The notes: generated from the letters alone by a model not told the origin. Positions 8,329 through 17,279 are shown, counted from the stretch's first letter. The stretch is DNA of 64,000 nucleotides from W-Chloroflexi-9 sp045863195 (GCA_045863195.1 BTUI01000011.1:53038-117037), one strand, 5' to 3'. A program made the numbers and translations.

Positions 8329-8868
8329 CTAGTGGCTCCCAGCGGCGTCACGTTCCGCCTCGATCGTGCGCTCGATGTTGAGGCGCGCAAGCGAGTGCAG
8401 TGCTGGCGCCGGGAATCGCGCCGAGGGGTTCGCCTGGAACTCGTACCAGACGCCGCCGCGCTCCCAGCGGAGGTAGACGACGGCCGGGCCAAGGCCGGCG
8501 GGGCTGTCGAACCCTCGGACGGCGGTGCCGCGCACGGTCCAGTCGAGGTGGGAGGCCCCGTCCGGGATCTGCGTGAAGCGCCGGATCGACCGCGACTGGC
8601 TGAGCAGGAACAGCGGCCCGTCCGCCTCCACCGTGAACGTCAGCCGAGGGGTGCCGTCCGGCCGGTCGACCGACACCGCGCCGATGCCCATGGCGCTGCC
8701 GGTGCCGCATGGCGTCACCGGGTCGAAGTCGAGCACCGCGCGCGCCTCGGCCAGCCGCTCCGCCTGCTCCGGTGTGAGCGCGAGTGCCGCGCACCCTGCC
8801 CCGTCCGGAGCGCACCCGGCGAGGATCAGCGTCACCAGCGCCAGCATCACTGTCACCGTGGTCCTCAT
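8329..8868 (-). CDS. Lipoprotein of unknown function (179 aa)
   Basis: A signal peptide ending in a lipobox (ILAGC, C19) predicts a lipid-anchored extracytoplasmic protein. The mature part is beta-rich and has no motif I can name. Two more cysteines (C26 and C54, the latter in TPCGTG) may pair. The ATG at 8868 was chosen because it creates the lipoprotein signal; the frame is open much further. A TACCGT hexamer ends eight bases before this ATG, so the mRNA is probably leaderless. It is divergent from the DUF817 gene and converges on the MFS gene. Confidence 0.65.
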   Translation of the reverse strand: MRTTVTVMLALVTLILAGCAPDGAGCAALALTPEQAERLAEARAVLDFDPVTPCGTGSAMGIGAVSVDRPDGTPRLTFTVEADGPLFLLSQSRSIRRFTQIPDGASHLDWTVRGTAVRGFDSPAGLGPAVVYLRWERGGVWYEFQANPSARFPAPALHSLARLNIERTIEAERDAAGSH

Positions 8869-8876
8869 CGCCGCCG

Positions 8877-8909
8877 ACGGTACGCCTCGCGCGGTGGCGT
8901 CGGTACGAT
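8877..8909. promoter_or_regulatory. Divergent leaderless promoter pair
   Basis: On the minus strand TACCGT (8877-8882) lies eight bases from the lipoprotein ATG. On the plus strand TACGAT (8904-8909) lies seven bases from the GTG of the DUF817 gene. Both match the TANNNT form expected of a -10 element directly in front of a leaderless start. Neither start has a clear Shine-Dalgarno. Confidence 0.45.
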
Positions 8910-8916
8910 CCCCGCG

Positions 8917-9798
8917 GTGCACCGAGGCGTGCGGGAGGGCGAGGCGGACGTGCGCGAGGTGCAGCCCGCCACCGCGCGTGCCTCCGGGCTCGTGTTCCTC
9001 GCGGCGCAACTGGTGCGGTTCGGGTGGCAGGAGGCGCTCTCCTGCGTCTTCCCGGTCGTCATCTTCGTGGCGCTCGCGGTCACGGACGCCGTCCCGCTCC
9101 CGCTGTTGCCTCGCTACGACTGGCTGCTCGCCATCTGCCTCGGGATGCAGTGGTGGATGGTGCGGTCCGGCCTGGAGACGCACGACGAACTCAAGGTCAT
9201 CTCCGTCTTCCACCTGATCGGGCTCGCGCTCGAGCTGTTCAAGGTGCACCACGGCTCGTGGGTCTACCCGGACGAGGCGTACAGCAAGGTGTTCGGTGTC
9301 CCGCTCTACAGCGGCTTCATGTACGCCACCGTCGCCAGTTACCTCTGCCAGGCGTGGCGTCGCCTCGATGTTGGGCTGGTGCGCTGGCCCCCGTTCGCGC
9401 TGGTCGTGCCGCTGGCGGCGGCGATCTACCTCAACTTCTTCTGGCACCACTACTGGCGCGACGTGCGCTGGTGGCTCACGGCCCTGGTGCTCGTCGTCTT
9501 CTGGCGGGCGTGGGTCACGTTCGTCGTGGGCGGCATCCGCTACCGGATGCCGGTGGTGCTGGCATTCGCACTCGTGGGCTTCTTCATCTGGATCGCGGAG
9601 AACATCGCGACCTACTTCGGGGCGTGGCAGTACCCCGACCAGGCGGAGGCGTGGCGGATCGTCCACGTGGCGAAGGTGTCGTCCTGGCTGCTGCTCGTGA
9701 TCGTCTCGTTCCTCATCGTCGCCACCCTGAAGCTGGTGAAGGACCGCCGCGCCGGCCGTCCGCCCGGCACCCCCGCCAGCGAAGACGCCCGCCCCTGA
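8917..9798 (+). CDS. DUF817 family integral membrane protein
   Basis: About 290 residues with seven or eight predicted membrane segments, typical of DUF817 (a family of unknown function). Characteristic stretches include VHHGSWVYPDE, FFWHHYWRDVRWW and YFGAWQYP; several histidines and aromatic residues at the membrane face suggest a cofactor or metal site, but that is inference. The GTG at 8917 was chosen because a TACGAT hexamer ends seven bases upstream, which suits a leaderless mRNA. An alternative GTG at 8950 has a GGGAGGG sequence 11 bases upstream, so the start is uncertain. It does not overlap a neighbour and shows no transfer signature. Confidence 0.8.
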   Translation: MHRGVREGEADVREVQPATARASGLVFLAAQLVRFGWQEALSCVFPVVIFVALAVTDAVPLPLLPRYDWLLAICLGMQWWMVRSGLETHDELKVISVFHLIGLALELFKVHHGSWVYPDEAYSKVFGVPLYSGFMYATVASYLCQAWRRLDVGLVRWPPFALVVPLAAAIYLNFFWHHYWRDVRWWLTALVLVVFWRAWVTFVVGGIRYRMPVVLAFALVGFFIWIAENIATYFGAWQYPDQAEAWRIVHVAKVSSWLLLVIVSFLIVATLKLVKDRRAGRPPGTPASEDARP

Positions 9799-9970
9799 CC
9801 GCGGCGCGTCCGAGGCGGAGCCGCCTCAAGCCTTGCGGGTCGACCGGCGGACGACCCCCGGGTGGCTGCGCGGATGTCAGTCGCCCACGGGTATATCCTT
9901 GCCTCGTTCGCGAGGTGCGGGACAGCCGTCCGGCGCTCGCGTCCTGCCTCGTTGACCAGCGCGGAGGCTG

Positions 9971-11278
9971 ATGACTGTGGCGAAGCGGGTGTACGTCGGC
10001 ATGAGCGCTGACCTGATCCATCCCGGTCATCTCAACGTGTTGCGGCGAGCCCGAGAGCTCGGGTCGGTGACGGTCGGCTTGCTGACGGACGAGGCGATCG
10101 CGAGCTACAAGCGCGTGCCGTTCATGACGTTCGAGCAGCGTCGGGAGATGGTCGCGAGCCTGAAGGATGTCGACGAAGTCATCCCCCAGCGCACGCTCGA
10201 CTACGTCCCGAACCTTGAACTCCTGAAGCCGGATTACGTGGTCCACGGTGATGACTGGCGCGTCGGGCCGCAGCAGGCGACCAGGCAGCGGGTGATCGAG
10301 GCGCTGCGAGGGTGGGGCGGCGAACTCGTCGAGGTGCCCTACACCGAGGGCATCTCCTCCACGCAACTCCACGCGGCGATGCGAGAGATCGGCACCACGC
10401 CCGCGATCCGGCTCCGGGCGCTGCGACGTCTCCTCGCGAGCAAGCCGCTCTCCCGGTTCATGGAAGTCCACAACGGGCTCACCGGGCTCATCGTGGAGCG
10501 TGCCCAGGTCGACCTGCCCGCGGGACGCCGCGAATTCGATGGCATGTGGGCCAGCAGCCTCACGGACTCGACGATCCGCGGGAAGCCCGACATCGAGGCG
10601 GTCGACGTCTCGACGCGGATGCTCTCACTCCACGACGTGCTGGAGGTGACCACCAAGCCGATCATCTACGACGGTGACACCGGTGGTAAGCCGGAGCACT
10701 TCCACTTCACGGTGCGCACGCTCGAACGCCTGGGCGTCTCCGCCGTGATCATCGAGGACAAGACCGGGCTGAAGAAGAACTCGCTCCTCGGGAACGACGT
10801 GCCACAGACACAGGAGTCGATCGACAACTTCAGCCTGAAGATCACGACCGGCAAGAAGGCGCAGGCGACCGACGAGTTCATGATCATCGCTCGCATCGAG
10901 AGTCTCATCCTCGGGCGCGGGCAGGACGACGCGCTCGAACGCGCACGGGCGTTCATTGCGGCCGGCGCGGACGGGATCATGATCCACAGCCGAGCGGACG
11001 GCCCCGAGGAGATCCGGGAGTTCTGCGAGCGCTACAACGCTATCCCCGACCGGCGGCCGCTGGTGGTCGTGCCGACGAGCTTTCCCCAGGTCCGCGAGCA
11101 CGAACTCGCTGACATGGGGGTGAACATGGTCATCTACGCGAACCATCTGCTGCGGGCTGCGTACCCTTCGATGCTCGCCGCGGCGCACTCGATCCTGGAG
11201 CAGGAGAGCGCGGGTGCGATTGAGGACCGTCTGCTCTCCGTGGATGACGTCCTTCGCCTGATCCCGGGAACCCGGTAG
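9971..11278 (+). CDS. pepM: Phosphoenolpyruvate mutase fused to an N-terminal cytidylyltransferase
   Basis: Residues 1-135 form a nucleotidyltransferase of the glycerol-3-phosphate cytidylyltransferase type, with HPGH at 17-20 and GISST at about 127-131. Residues 150-435 are a PEP mutase/isocitrate lyase barrel with EDKTGLKKNS at 262-271. That motif defines PEP mutases, which turn PEP into phosphonopyruvate and form the C-P bond. The fused domain probably activates the finished phosphonate as a CMP ester. The gene starts with ATG 172 bases after the DUF817 gene and opens a four-gene cassette; its stop overlaps the next start by one base. This is the committed step of phosphonate synthesis. 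Confidence 0.93.
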   Translation: MTVAKRVYVGMSADLIHPGHLNVLRRARELGSVTVGLLTDEAIASYKRVPFMTFEQRREMVASLKDVDEVIPQRTLDYVPNLELLKPDYVVHGDDWRVGPQQATRQRVIEALRGWGGELVEVPYTEGISSTQLHAAMREIGTTPAIRLRALRRLLASKPLSRFMEVHNGLTGLIVERAQVDLPAGRREFDGMWASSLTDSTIRGKPDIEAVDVSTRMLSLHDVLEVTTKPIIYDGDTGGKPEHFHFTVRTLERLGVSAVIIEDKTGLKKNSLLGNDVPQTQESIDNFSLKITTGKKAQATDEFMIIARIESLILGRGQDDALERARAFIAAGADGIMIHSRADGPEEIREFCERYNAIPDRRPLVVVPTSFPQVREHELADMGVNMVIYANHLLRAAYPSMLAAAHSILEQESAGAIEDRLLSVDDVLRLIPGTR

Positions 11279-12402
11279 TGGCCATCCCGCCTGGCCGCCT
11301 CTACGACGCGTTGCTCGCGAACGGAGTGGCCTTCTTCACGGGCGTCCCGGATTCATTGCTCGCGCCGCTCTGCGCCCACATCAGCGAGCACAGCCCTCCC
11401 GGGATGCACCTCGTCGCCGCGAACGAGGGCTCCGCGGTCGGCATTGCTGCCGGCTACCACCTTGGCTCGGGTCAGATGCCCGCGGTCTACCTCCAGAACT
11501 CCGGCCTCGGCAACGCGGTGAACCCGCTGGCGTCGCTCACCCACGCGCGCGTGTACGCCATCCCGCTGCTGCTGATCGTCGGATGGCGGGGTGAGCCGGG
11601 GACACGAGACGAACCGCAGCACCTCGTCCAGGGGGCCATCACGCTGTCGCAGCTCGACCTGCTGGGGGTCACGCACGCCATCGTCACGGCGGACAGCGAT
11701 GTCGACGCGGTCGTGCGCGATCTCGTCGGTCGCGCGCGCGCGACGAGTGCGCCGGTCGCGCTTGTGGTGCAGGCGGGCGCGCTCGCGTCGGTGGCTCCGT
11801 CTGTCACGACCGAGGGGCTGGCGCGGGAGGCGGCACTGAGCCTGATCCTGGATGGACTGCGGGACGGCGACCTCGTCGTCGCGACGACCGGCAAGACCTC
11901 GCGCGAACTCTTCGAGCTCCGGAAGATGCGGGGCGAGGCCCCCGCCGATTTCCTGACCGTGGGCAGCATGGGCCACGCCTCCGCGATCGCCCTCGGGGTC
12001 GCACTGGCGGCCCCGGCCCGGCGCGTGTTCTGTCTGGACGGCGATGGGGCCGCCCTGATGCACATGGGCAACCTCCCCACCATCGCGGCAGCGCGGCCGG
12101 CGAACCTGGTGCACGTCGTCCTGGCGAATCAGGCGCATGAGTCTGTGGGCGGCCAGCCCACGGCGGCACCGGACCTGGACTTCTCGCGCCTTGGGGCGGC
12201 GGCTGGGTACGCCTCCTCCTTCCGTACCGCAGACGCGTCCGGCTTCGCCGAGGCGTGGCAGCGCCTGGACGGGAGCGATGGCCCGGTGCTCTGGGAGATC
12301 CTCATTGCGGTCGGCTCGCGAGGGGATCTCGGGCGTCCGACTCAGACGCCGGTCGAGAACAAGCACGCGTTCATGCGACGCGCCGGCGCCGGCGAACCGT
12401 GA
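11278..12402 (+). CDS. ppd: Phosphonopyruvate decarboxylase
   Basis: A 374-aa thiamine-diphosphate enzyme that pulls the unfavourable PEP mutase reaction forward by converting phosphonopyruvate to phosphonoacetaldehyde. Family features are the opening FFTGVPDSLLAPLC segment, the conserved glutamate in AANEGSAVG, and the ThDP/metal motif GDGAALMHMGN. The GTG start overlaps the pepM stop (TAGTG), and the gene's own TGA overlaps the next ATG (TGATG), showing translational coupling. Length agrees with characterised Ppd proteins. Confidence 0.95.
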   Translation: MAIPPGRLYDALLANGVAFFTGVPDSLLAPLCAHISEHSPPGMHLVAANEGSAVGIAAGYHLGSGQMPAVYLQNSGLGNAVNPLASLTHARVYAIPLLLIVGWRGEPGTRDEPQHLVQGAITLSQLDLLGVTHAIVTADSDVDAVVRDLVGRARATSAPVALVVQAGALASVAPSVTTEGLAREAALSLILDGLRDGDLVVATTGKTSRELFELRKMRGEAPADFLTVGSMGHASAIALGVALAAPARRVFCLDGDGAALMHMGNLPTIAAARPANLVHVVLANQAHESVGGQPTAAPDLDFSRLGAAAGYASSFRTADASGFAEAWQRLDGSDGPVLWEILIAVGSRGDLGRPTQTPVENKHAFMRRAGAGEP

Positions 12403-13484
12403 TGTGGTCGTTCCACCATCCCGCTCGGATCGAGCAGGTCGAAGGGGCGCTCCGTGCCGCCGGCCGGCACATCCCCACGGGCGGCTCCACGCTGGTGGTG
12501 ACGACGCCGGGCGGGCTGCGCCGCGGCTGGGCGGACGAGGTCCGCGCGGGCATCGATGGGGCTGCCGCGGCGTATGGCGAAGTCGCCTCCGAGCCCGACC
12601 TGGACGACCTCGACCGCGCGATCGAGCGCCTTCGACCGCAGTCGTTCAGCGCGATCGTGGCAGTTGGCGGTGGGTCCGTCCTCGACACCGCGAAGGTGCT
12701 CGCATGCATGCTTCCGGCGCGCGGACTGTCCCTTCAGGCCGTATTGCGCGAGGGGGCCGCGTACCCGGCAGAGTCGATCCCAACGGTCGCGATCCCGACC
12801 ACGGCTGGTTCGGGCGCTGAAGTCACGCCGTTCGCGACCGTCTGGGACCGGCGCGAGGGCAGGAAGCGGTCATTCGCGTCGACGCACTGCCTGCCGCGCG
12901 TCGTCCTCCTCGACCCCGCACTCACCCTGAGCCTGTCCGAGTCCGACACGCTGTACCCGGCGCTCGACGCGATCTCCCATGCGCTCGAGTCACTCTGGAA
13001 CCGCAACCGGAGCCCGCTCACGCGAGCGTTCGCGGTCGAAGCGCTGCGCTTGCTCTCCCGCGCGCTCGCGGGCGTGCTCGCCGATCCCGGGGACGTGAGG
13101 CACCGAGCGGCGATGCAGGAGGGGAGCCTGCTGGCGGGGCTCGCGATCTCCCACACTCGGACCGCGCTGGCACATTCGATCTCGTACCCCCTGACCCTCC
13201 ACCACGGCGTCCCGCACGGCCTTGCCTGCAGTTTCACGCTGGTCGCGCTCATCGACCGCTGCCGCGCGCTCCTGGACGCGGAGGCCGGCCCGGACCTGGT
13301 CACATCGGTGCGAAGCCTGCTCGACCGGCTAGCCTTACCGAGCCGCCTGGCGAGCTACGTCGGAGCCGACGAGGTCACCGCGCTGACCGGCGACATGCTG
13401 GAGCCGGAGCGAGCGTCGAACTTCATTGAGTCAGCGGATGAGCGCCTCGTCGAGGCGGTCCTCACCGAATCTCTGCACCGATAG
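12402..13484 (+). CDS. Iron-type alcohol dehydrogenase, probable phosphonoacetaldehyde reductase
   Basis: A 360-aa group III (Fe) alcohol dehydrogenase. The nucleotide site is GGGSVLDTAK, followed by PTTAGSGAEVTPFATVWD, and the metal ligands are in DAISHALESL and HHGVPHGLACS. In phosphonate clusters this family (PhpC-like) reduces phosphonoacetaldehyde to 2-hydroxyethylphosphonate, and the one-base overlap with ppd makes that the best reading here. A GTG three bases upstream is an alternative start. A plain alcohol dehydrogenase activity cannot be excluded from sequence alone. Confidence 0.85.
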   Translation: MWSFHHPARIEQVEGALRAAGRHIPTGGSTLVVTTPGGLRRGWADEVRAGIDGAAAAYGEVASEPDLDDLDRAIERLRPQSFSAIVAVGGGSVLDTAKVLACMLPARGLSLQAVLREGAAYPAESIPTVAIPTTAGSGAEVTPFATVWDRREGRKRSFASTHCLPRVVLLDPALTLSLSESDTLYPALDAISHALESLWNRNRSPLTRAFAVEALRLLSRALAGVLADPGDVRHRAAMQEGSLLAGLAISHTRTALAHSISYPLTLHHGVPHGLACSFTLVALIDRCRALLDAEAGPDLVTSVRSLLDRLALPSRLASYVGADEVTALTGDMLEPERASNFIESADERLVEAVLTESLHR

Positions 13485-13490
13485 CGATGG

Positions 13491-14333
13491 ATGCGAGCCT
13501 CGACCATGGAGTCAATCCGCGAGCTACGTGTGAAGTGCCAGGGCGTGCACGCGGGCGACTGGACGGTGCAGCCCGTCCGCTGGGTGTCGATCTACCTGAC
13601 CAGGATCCTGATCCCGCTGGGCCTCACCGCGAACCAGGCCAGCATCCTGAACCTCCTGGTCGGCCTCGCCGCGGCCGCCTGTTTCGCGGTCGGGGTCACG
13701 GCGTGGCCGCTTGGCTGCGCCCTGCTCGCCCTGAACATGATCCTCGACTGCGTCGACGGTGAACTCGCTCGGTACCGCGGGAGCTCGTCGCTGACCGGCC
13801 TGTACCTCGACCGCCTGAACTCGCTCACGATGTATCCGTCCGTCCTGCTCGGGCTCGGATGGGTGACGGCCGAGCGGTATGACTCGCCGGCCATCCTCAT
13901 CGCCGCCGCGATCGGCGCGTGGGGGTTCGTGGCGCTGCGTCTCGCGAAGGCGAACGTGGACGTGAGCGCGATCGATGCCCTGCGCCGTCCCGGAGATGTC
14001 CCGCGGGGCCAGGGCAAGGCGCCGGTGGCGGACGCACCCGACCTCGGGAACGCCTTGAGGCAGGGCGGCGCGCTCCCGGCGGTGGTGCTGGACTTCATCC
14101 TGGTGCGCCAGCTGGGCTTCGTGCTCGTCGTCGTGGCCGCCACCGCGTTGGAGATGGTCGTTGGCCCAGCGCGGATCTGGCTGTCGCCGGTGGCGGGCGT
14201 CCTCGCCGGCTACGCGGGCGCCGTGCTGCTCGCGTTCCCCGCGGCGGTCCTGCTCATCGTCCGCAGGTCCGCCGTCGACGAGACGTACGAGGTGATCCAG
14301 GCGGCCGCCGCCCGCCAGCGCCCGCGTCCCTAG
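13491..14333 (+). CDS. CDP-alcohol phosphatidyltransferase family protein, probable phosphonate transferase
   Basis: A 280-aa membrane enzyme with about six segments. The CDP-alcohol signature is visible: D86, D89-G90, A93-R94, G103 and D107, but the fourth aspartate expected at 111 is serine. The family moves a phospho-alcohol from a CDP- or CMP-linked donor to an acceptor alcohol. Downstream of a PEP mutase-cytidylyltransferase, the likely donor is CMP-hydroxyethylphosphonate and the product a phosphonolipid or phosphonoglycan; this is inference. The loop after residue 150 is long and charged. It begins six bases after the dehydrogenase stop. The ATG at 13506 is an alternative start. Confidence 0.8.
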   Translation: MRASTMESIRELRVKCQGVHAGDWTVQPVRWVSIYLTRILIPLGLTANQASILNLLVGLAAAACFAVGVTAWPLGCALLALNMILDCVDGELARYRGSSSLTGLYLDRLNSLTMYPSVLLGLGWVTAERYDSPAILIAAAIGAWGFVALRLAKANVDVSAIDALRRPGDVPRGQGKAPVADAPDLGNALRQGGALPAVVLDFILVRQLGFVLVVVAATALEMVVGPARIWLSPVAGVLAGYAGAVLLAFPAAVLLIVRRSAVDETYEVIQAAAARQRPRP

Positions 14334-14422
14334 CCCCGTCCGCGGTGCCCCGGCGTCCACTGACCCGGCACCTGGACTGCCCGGCGAGTGGGTGACGTTC
14401 GACCCTGCGGCGCGAGCGCGGT

Positions 14423-14447
14423 ATCTATAAGAATGGCACTTGTAGAT
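14423..14447. promoter_or_regulatory. Inverted repeat upstream of nnrS-like gene
   Basis: ATCTATAAG, seven bases, then CTTGTAGAT: 8 of 9 positions pair. The left arm contains TATAAG (14426-14431), one mismatch from the consensus -10 element. The repeat therefore overlaps a predicted promoter 47 bases before the start and looks like an operator for a redox- or NO-responsive regulator. The regulator is not identified. Confidence 0.5.
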
Positions 14448-14493
14448 CGGGCGCGCGGCGAAGGCACTGCCTCGCTGGGGTGGGAGTCGGGCC

Positions 14494-16179
14494 ATGGCGA
14501 TGAATGGCAGCGGGTTCACGCCGATCGCGGTGGTGTCCGTGCGGACGCCCGAGCGCGAGCAGCGGCTCGCCCCGCCCGGCCTCTGGATCCCCGCGGCCGC
14601 GATGGCGGTCTCGCTCCTCATTGCCGCCCTGGGCGGCCTCACCCTCGGCATCCTCGCCGCGTTCGAGGTGAGCGTGGCGGGCGACCGCTGGCTGGTGGCC
14701 GTCCAGGCGCATGGCGAGTTGCAGCTCTGGGGCTGGTTCGCGGTGTTCATCGTGACGTTGCTGTTCGAGTTCATCGTCCGACTGAACGGCCGCGCCCCCG
14801 TCCCGCTCCGGACGCGCGTGCTCGTGCTCTCGCTGCTCGGCAGCGGCGCGCTGATCTCGGCCACGGGACGCCTCGTCGAGGGCGTCGCGCCGGCGCTCGT
14901 CCCCGCGGGCGCTTCGATGATGGCGGTGGGGGCGTCGCTGCTCGCGGTCACCGTCATGCGTATCCGTCCGGCCCACCCGTACCGCGTCGACCTCCACCCG
15001 CTGTTCTTCCGCGCGGGCGTCCTCTGGCTGCTCGTGGCGGCCGTCGCCGCCCTCGTCGCGTCGCGGCAGGTCGCCGGCGGCGCGACCTCGCTCGAGGAGT
15101 CCCACGTCGTCGCGGAGATCGTCCTCCGCGGCTTCGTCATGAACGTCACGTTCGCCGTCGGGCTGCGGGCCTTTGTCGGGCACCTCGGCCTGCCGCCGAT
15201 GCCGGTGGAGCGCCAGCGGGTGCTGTTTGGCCTCGTGAACGGCGGCATCGTGGTGTGGGTCGCGGGCACCGGCGGCTTTGGCCTCCCCGGCTCCGAGGCG
15301 CTCACGGCGGCGGGCGACCTGCTCTTCGCCGCCGGTATGCTGTGGGCGACGTGGGCCTTCGACATCCTGCGGGCGGCGAGGCGCTGGCGACGGCCGGCCC
15401 ACCGCGCGCAACTGCTCGTGCCGGTCGCGTGGGCGGGCCTCGTCGCCTACGCCCTGCTGCTCGCCGCCCAGGCGGTGCTCGTCCTCGGCAGCGACACCCG
15501 CCCCACACTCTTCGAGACGGGGGCTGCGAGGCACCTGCTCGCGCTCGGCTTCGTCGCGCCGCTGCTCCTCGCGATGTCGCACGTGGTGCTGGAGCGATTC
15601 CTGATCGGGCGTCTCACGGGCGAGCGCTGGCTGACCGCCGCCTTCGCCCTCCTGGTCGTGGCGTGGCCGCTCCGCGTGGTGCCGCCGCTCGTGGACGGCG
15701 GGATGGGCGAGGTGGCGCAGGGCCTGATGGGGACCGCCGGCATGCTGACCAGCGCCGCGCTGCTGGTGGCCGCCGCCGTCTCGGCGCAGAACGGCCTCGC
15801 CGCTGAGCGCTACGTGCGGCTGCTCCGCCGCCTCGACGCACGCTCCGCCCCCGCTCGGCCGGCCAGCGGCATGCCGGCGGTGCCGCCCTCGACCCTGATC
15901 CCGATGGCCGGCGACCCGCGACCCGGCACGACCGCGAAGGGAGCGACCCATATGCACGAGATCGATGTCCGCCCGGATATTGCGGCGGGGCGCGAGCCGT
16001 TCCCGCGCATCATGGCCGCCGCCCGCGCCCTGGGGCCCGGCGAGGCGTTCCGCCTCGTCGCGCCGTTCGAGCCGGCCCCGCTGTACGAGGTGCTCGGCGC
16101 GCAGGGTTTCCAGCACGAGGCCGCGGCACAGCCGGACGGCTCCTGGCACGTGACGTTCCGGCGCACCGCCGGCGCCTGA
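14494..16179 (+). CDS. NnrS family membrane protein with C-terminal DUF2249 domain
   Basis: Residues 20-455 hold about twelve membrane segments with the histidine-containing HGELQLWGWFAVFI stretch of NnrS, a haem- and copper-binding protein found with nitric-oxide stress and denitrification genes. After a Pro-rich linker, residues 486-561 (HEIDVRPDIAAGREP to WHVTFRR) form a DUF2249 domain, a small TusA/SirA-like fold that also occurs as a separate gene near nitrogen-oxide genes. The fusion supports one joint function. The start ATG follows a GGGAG sequence. No nitric oxide or nitrite reductase is present nearby. Confidence 0.88.
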   Translation: MAMNGSGFTPIAVVSVRTPEREQRLAPPGLWIPAAAMAVSLLIAALGGLTLGILAAFEVSVAGDRWLVAVQAHGELQLWGWFAVFIVTLLFEFIVRLNGRAPVPLRTRVLVLSLLGSGALISATGRLVEGVAPALVPAGASMMAVGASLLAVTVMRIRPAHPYRVDLHPLFFRAGVLWLLVAAVAALVASRQVAGGATSLEESHVVAEIVLRGFVMNVTFAVGLRAFVGHLGLPPMPVERQRVLFGLVNGGIVVWVAGTGGFGLPGSEALTAAGDLLFAAGMLWATWAFDILRAARRWRRPAHRAQLLVPVAWAGLVAYALLLAAQAVLVLGSDTRPTLFETGAARHLLALGFVAPLLLAMSHVVLERFLIGRLTGERWLTAAFALLVVAWPLRVVPPLVDGGMGEVAQGLMGTAGMLTSAALLVAAAVSAQNGLAAERYVRLLRRLDARSAPARPASGMPAVPPSTLIPMAGDPRPGTTAKGATHMHEIDVRPDIAAGREPFPRIMAAARALGPGEAFRLVAPFEPAPLYEVLGAQGFQHEAAAQPDGSWHVTFRRTAGA

Positions 16180-16235
16180 GGCGCGTCGCGACGTCCGCGT
16201 TCCGCTCGCCACGCCGCTGTGACACCCTCGTCCGC

Positions 16236-17261
16236 ATGCTGCACCTGAGCGTTGACCCGGAGGCCCCCGACCCCGCCGCGATCCGGCAGGCCGCCGAGGC
16301 GATTCGGCGCGGCGAACTCGTCGCGTTCCCCACCGAGACGGTCTACGGCCTCGGCGCGGACGCCCTCGACCCCGCCGCCGTTGCGCGCATCTTCGAGGCG
16401 AAGGGGCGGCCCGCCGACAACCCGCTCATCGTGCACGTAGCCCGCGCCGAGGACCTCGACGCGCTCGTGCGGCGCGTGCCGCCCGAGGCGCACCTGCTCG
16501 CGGCGTACTTCTGGCCGGGGCCGCTCACGCTTGTCCTCCCCCGTCGCCCCCACGTCCCGGACATCACCACCGGCGGCCTCAACACCGTCGCCGTGCGCGT
16601 GCCCGCGCACCCGGTCGCGCTCGCGCTGATCGAGGCGTGCGGCCGCCCGCTCGCCGCGCCCTCGGCGAACCGTTCCGGCCGCCCGAGCCCCACGCGCGCC
16701 GAGGACGTGATCGCCGACCTCGGCGACCGCGTGGCGGTGGTGCTGGACGCGGGGCCGTGCAGCGTGGGCCTGGAGTCGACCGTGCTCGACCTGTCCTCCA
16801 ACACGCCGGTGCTGCTGCGCCCCGGCGGCGTCTCGCGCGAGGCGATTGAGGCGGTCGTGGGGCCGGTGCGCCTCGGCGCTGGCGAGGCGGAGGGCGCCCG
16901 CTCGCCCGGCACGCGCTACCGCCACTACGCCCCGCGCGCCCGCCTGCTGCTCGCGCCCCCCGGCGAAGCCGAGCGCGAGGCGCGTCGCGTTGCCGCGTCG
17001 TCGCCGCCCGGCGTCCGAGTCGGCGTGATCGCGCGCGCCGCGCTCACCGGGCCGGCGGGCGACCTCGAAGCCCGCGTGTTCCCGGGGAGCGTGGAGGCGT
17101 ACGCGCGCGGCCTCTTCGCCGCGCTGCGCGACCTGGACGCCGCCGGCTGCACGGTGGTCGTCGCCGAGTCCGTCCCGGACGAGGGCATCGGCCTCGCCGT
17201 CATGGACCGCCTCCGCCGCGCCGCCTCCGGCTCCGGCGGGGCGGGGGACGCGCGCGCCTGA
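16236..17261 (+). CDS. tsaC: Threonylcarbamoyl-AMP synthase, Sua5 type
   Basis: Makes threonylcarbamoyl-AMP from threonine, bicarbonate and ATP for the universal t6A37 tRNA modification. The YrdC domain (residues 10-205) shows PTETVYGLGADA, KGRPADNPLIVHV and SANRSGRPSPT. A C-terminal Sua5 domain follows a PGTRYRHYAPR linker that folds over the active site, which explains the 341-aa length compared with about 190 for TsaC alone. It is a free-standing gene with about 55 bases to its upstream neighbour. Strongly conserved; the call is firm. Confidence 0.95.
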   Translation: MLHLSVDPEAPDPAAIRQAAEAIRRGELVAFPTETVYGLGADALDPAAVARIFEAKGRPADNPLIVHVARAEDLDALVRRVPPEAHLLAAYFWPGPLTLVLPRRPHVPDITTGGLNTVAVRVPAHPVALALIEACGRPLAAPSANRSGRPSPTRAEDVIADLGDRVAVVLDAGPCSVGLESTVLDLSSNTPVLLRPGGVSREAIEAVVGPVRLGAGEAEGARSPGTRYRHYAPRARLLLAPPGEAEREARRVAASSPPGVRVGVIARAALTGPAGDLEARVFPGSVEAYARGLFAALRDLDAAGCTVVVAESVPDEGIGLAVMDRLRRAASGSGGAGDARA

Positions 17262-17279
17262 CCTCCGAGGCAGGACGAC

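Noticed and set aside
9889..9900. CGGGTATATCCTT before pepM, similar to GGGTGTATCCTT before the cysteine desulfurase
   Set aside because: Two occurrences only, different spacing to the start codons and no shared function; may be chance or a common -10 form.
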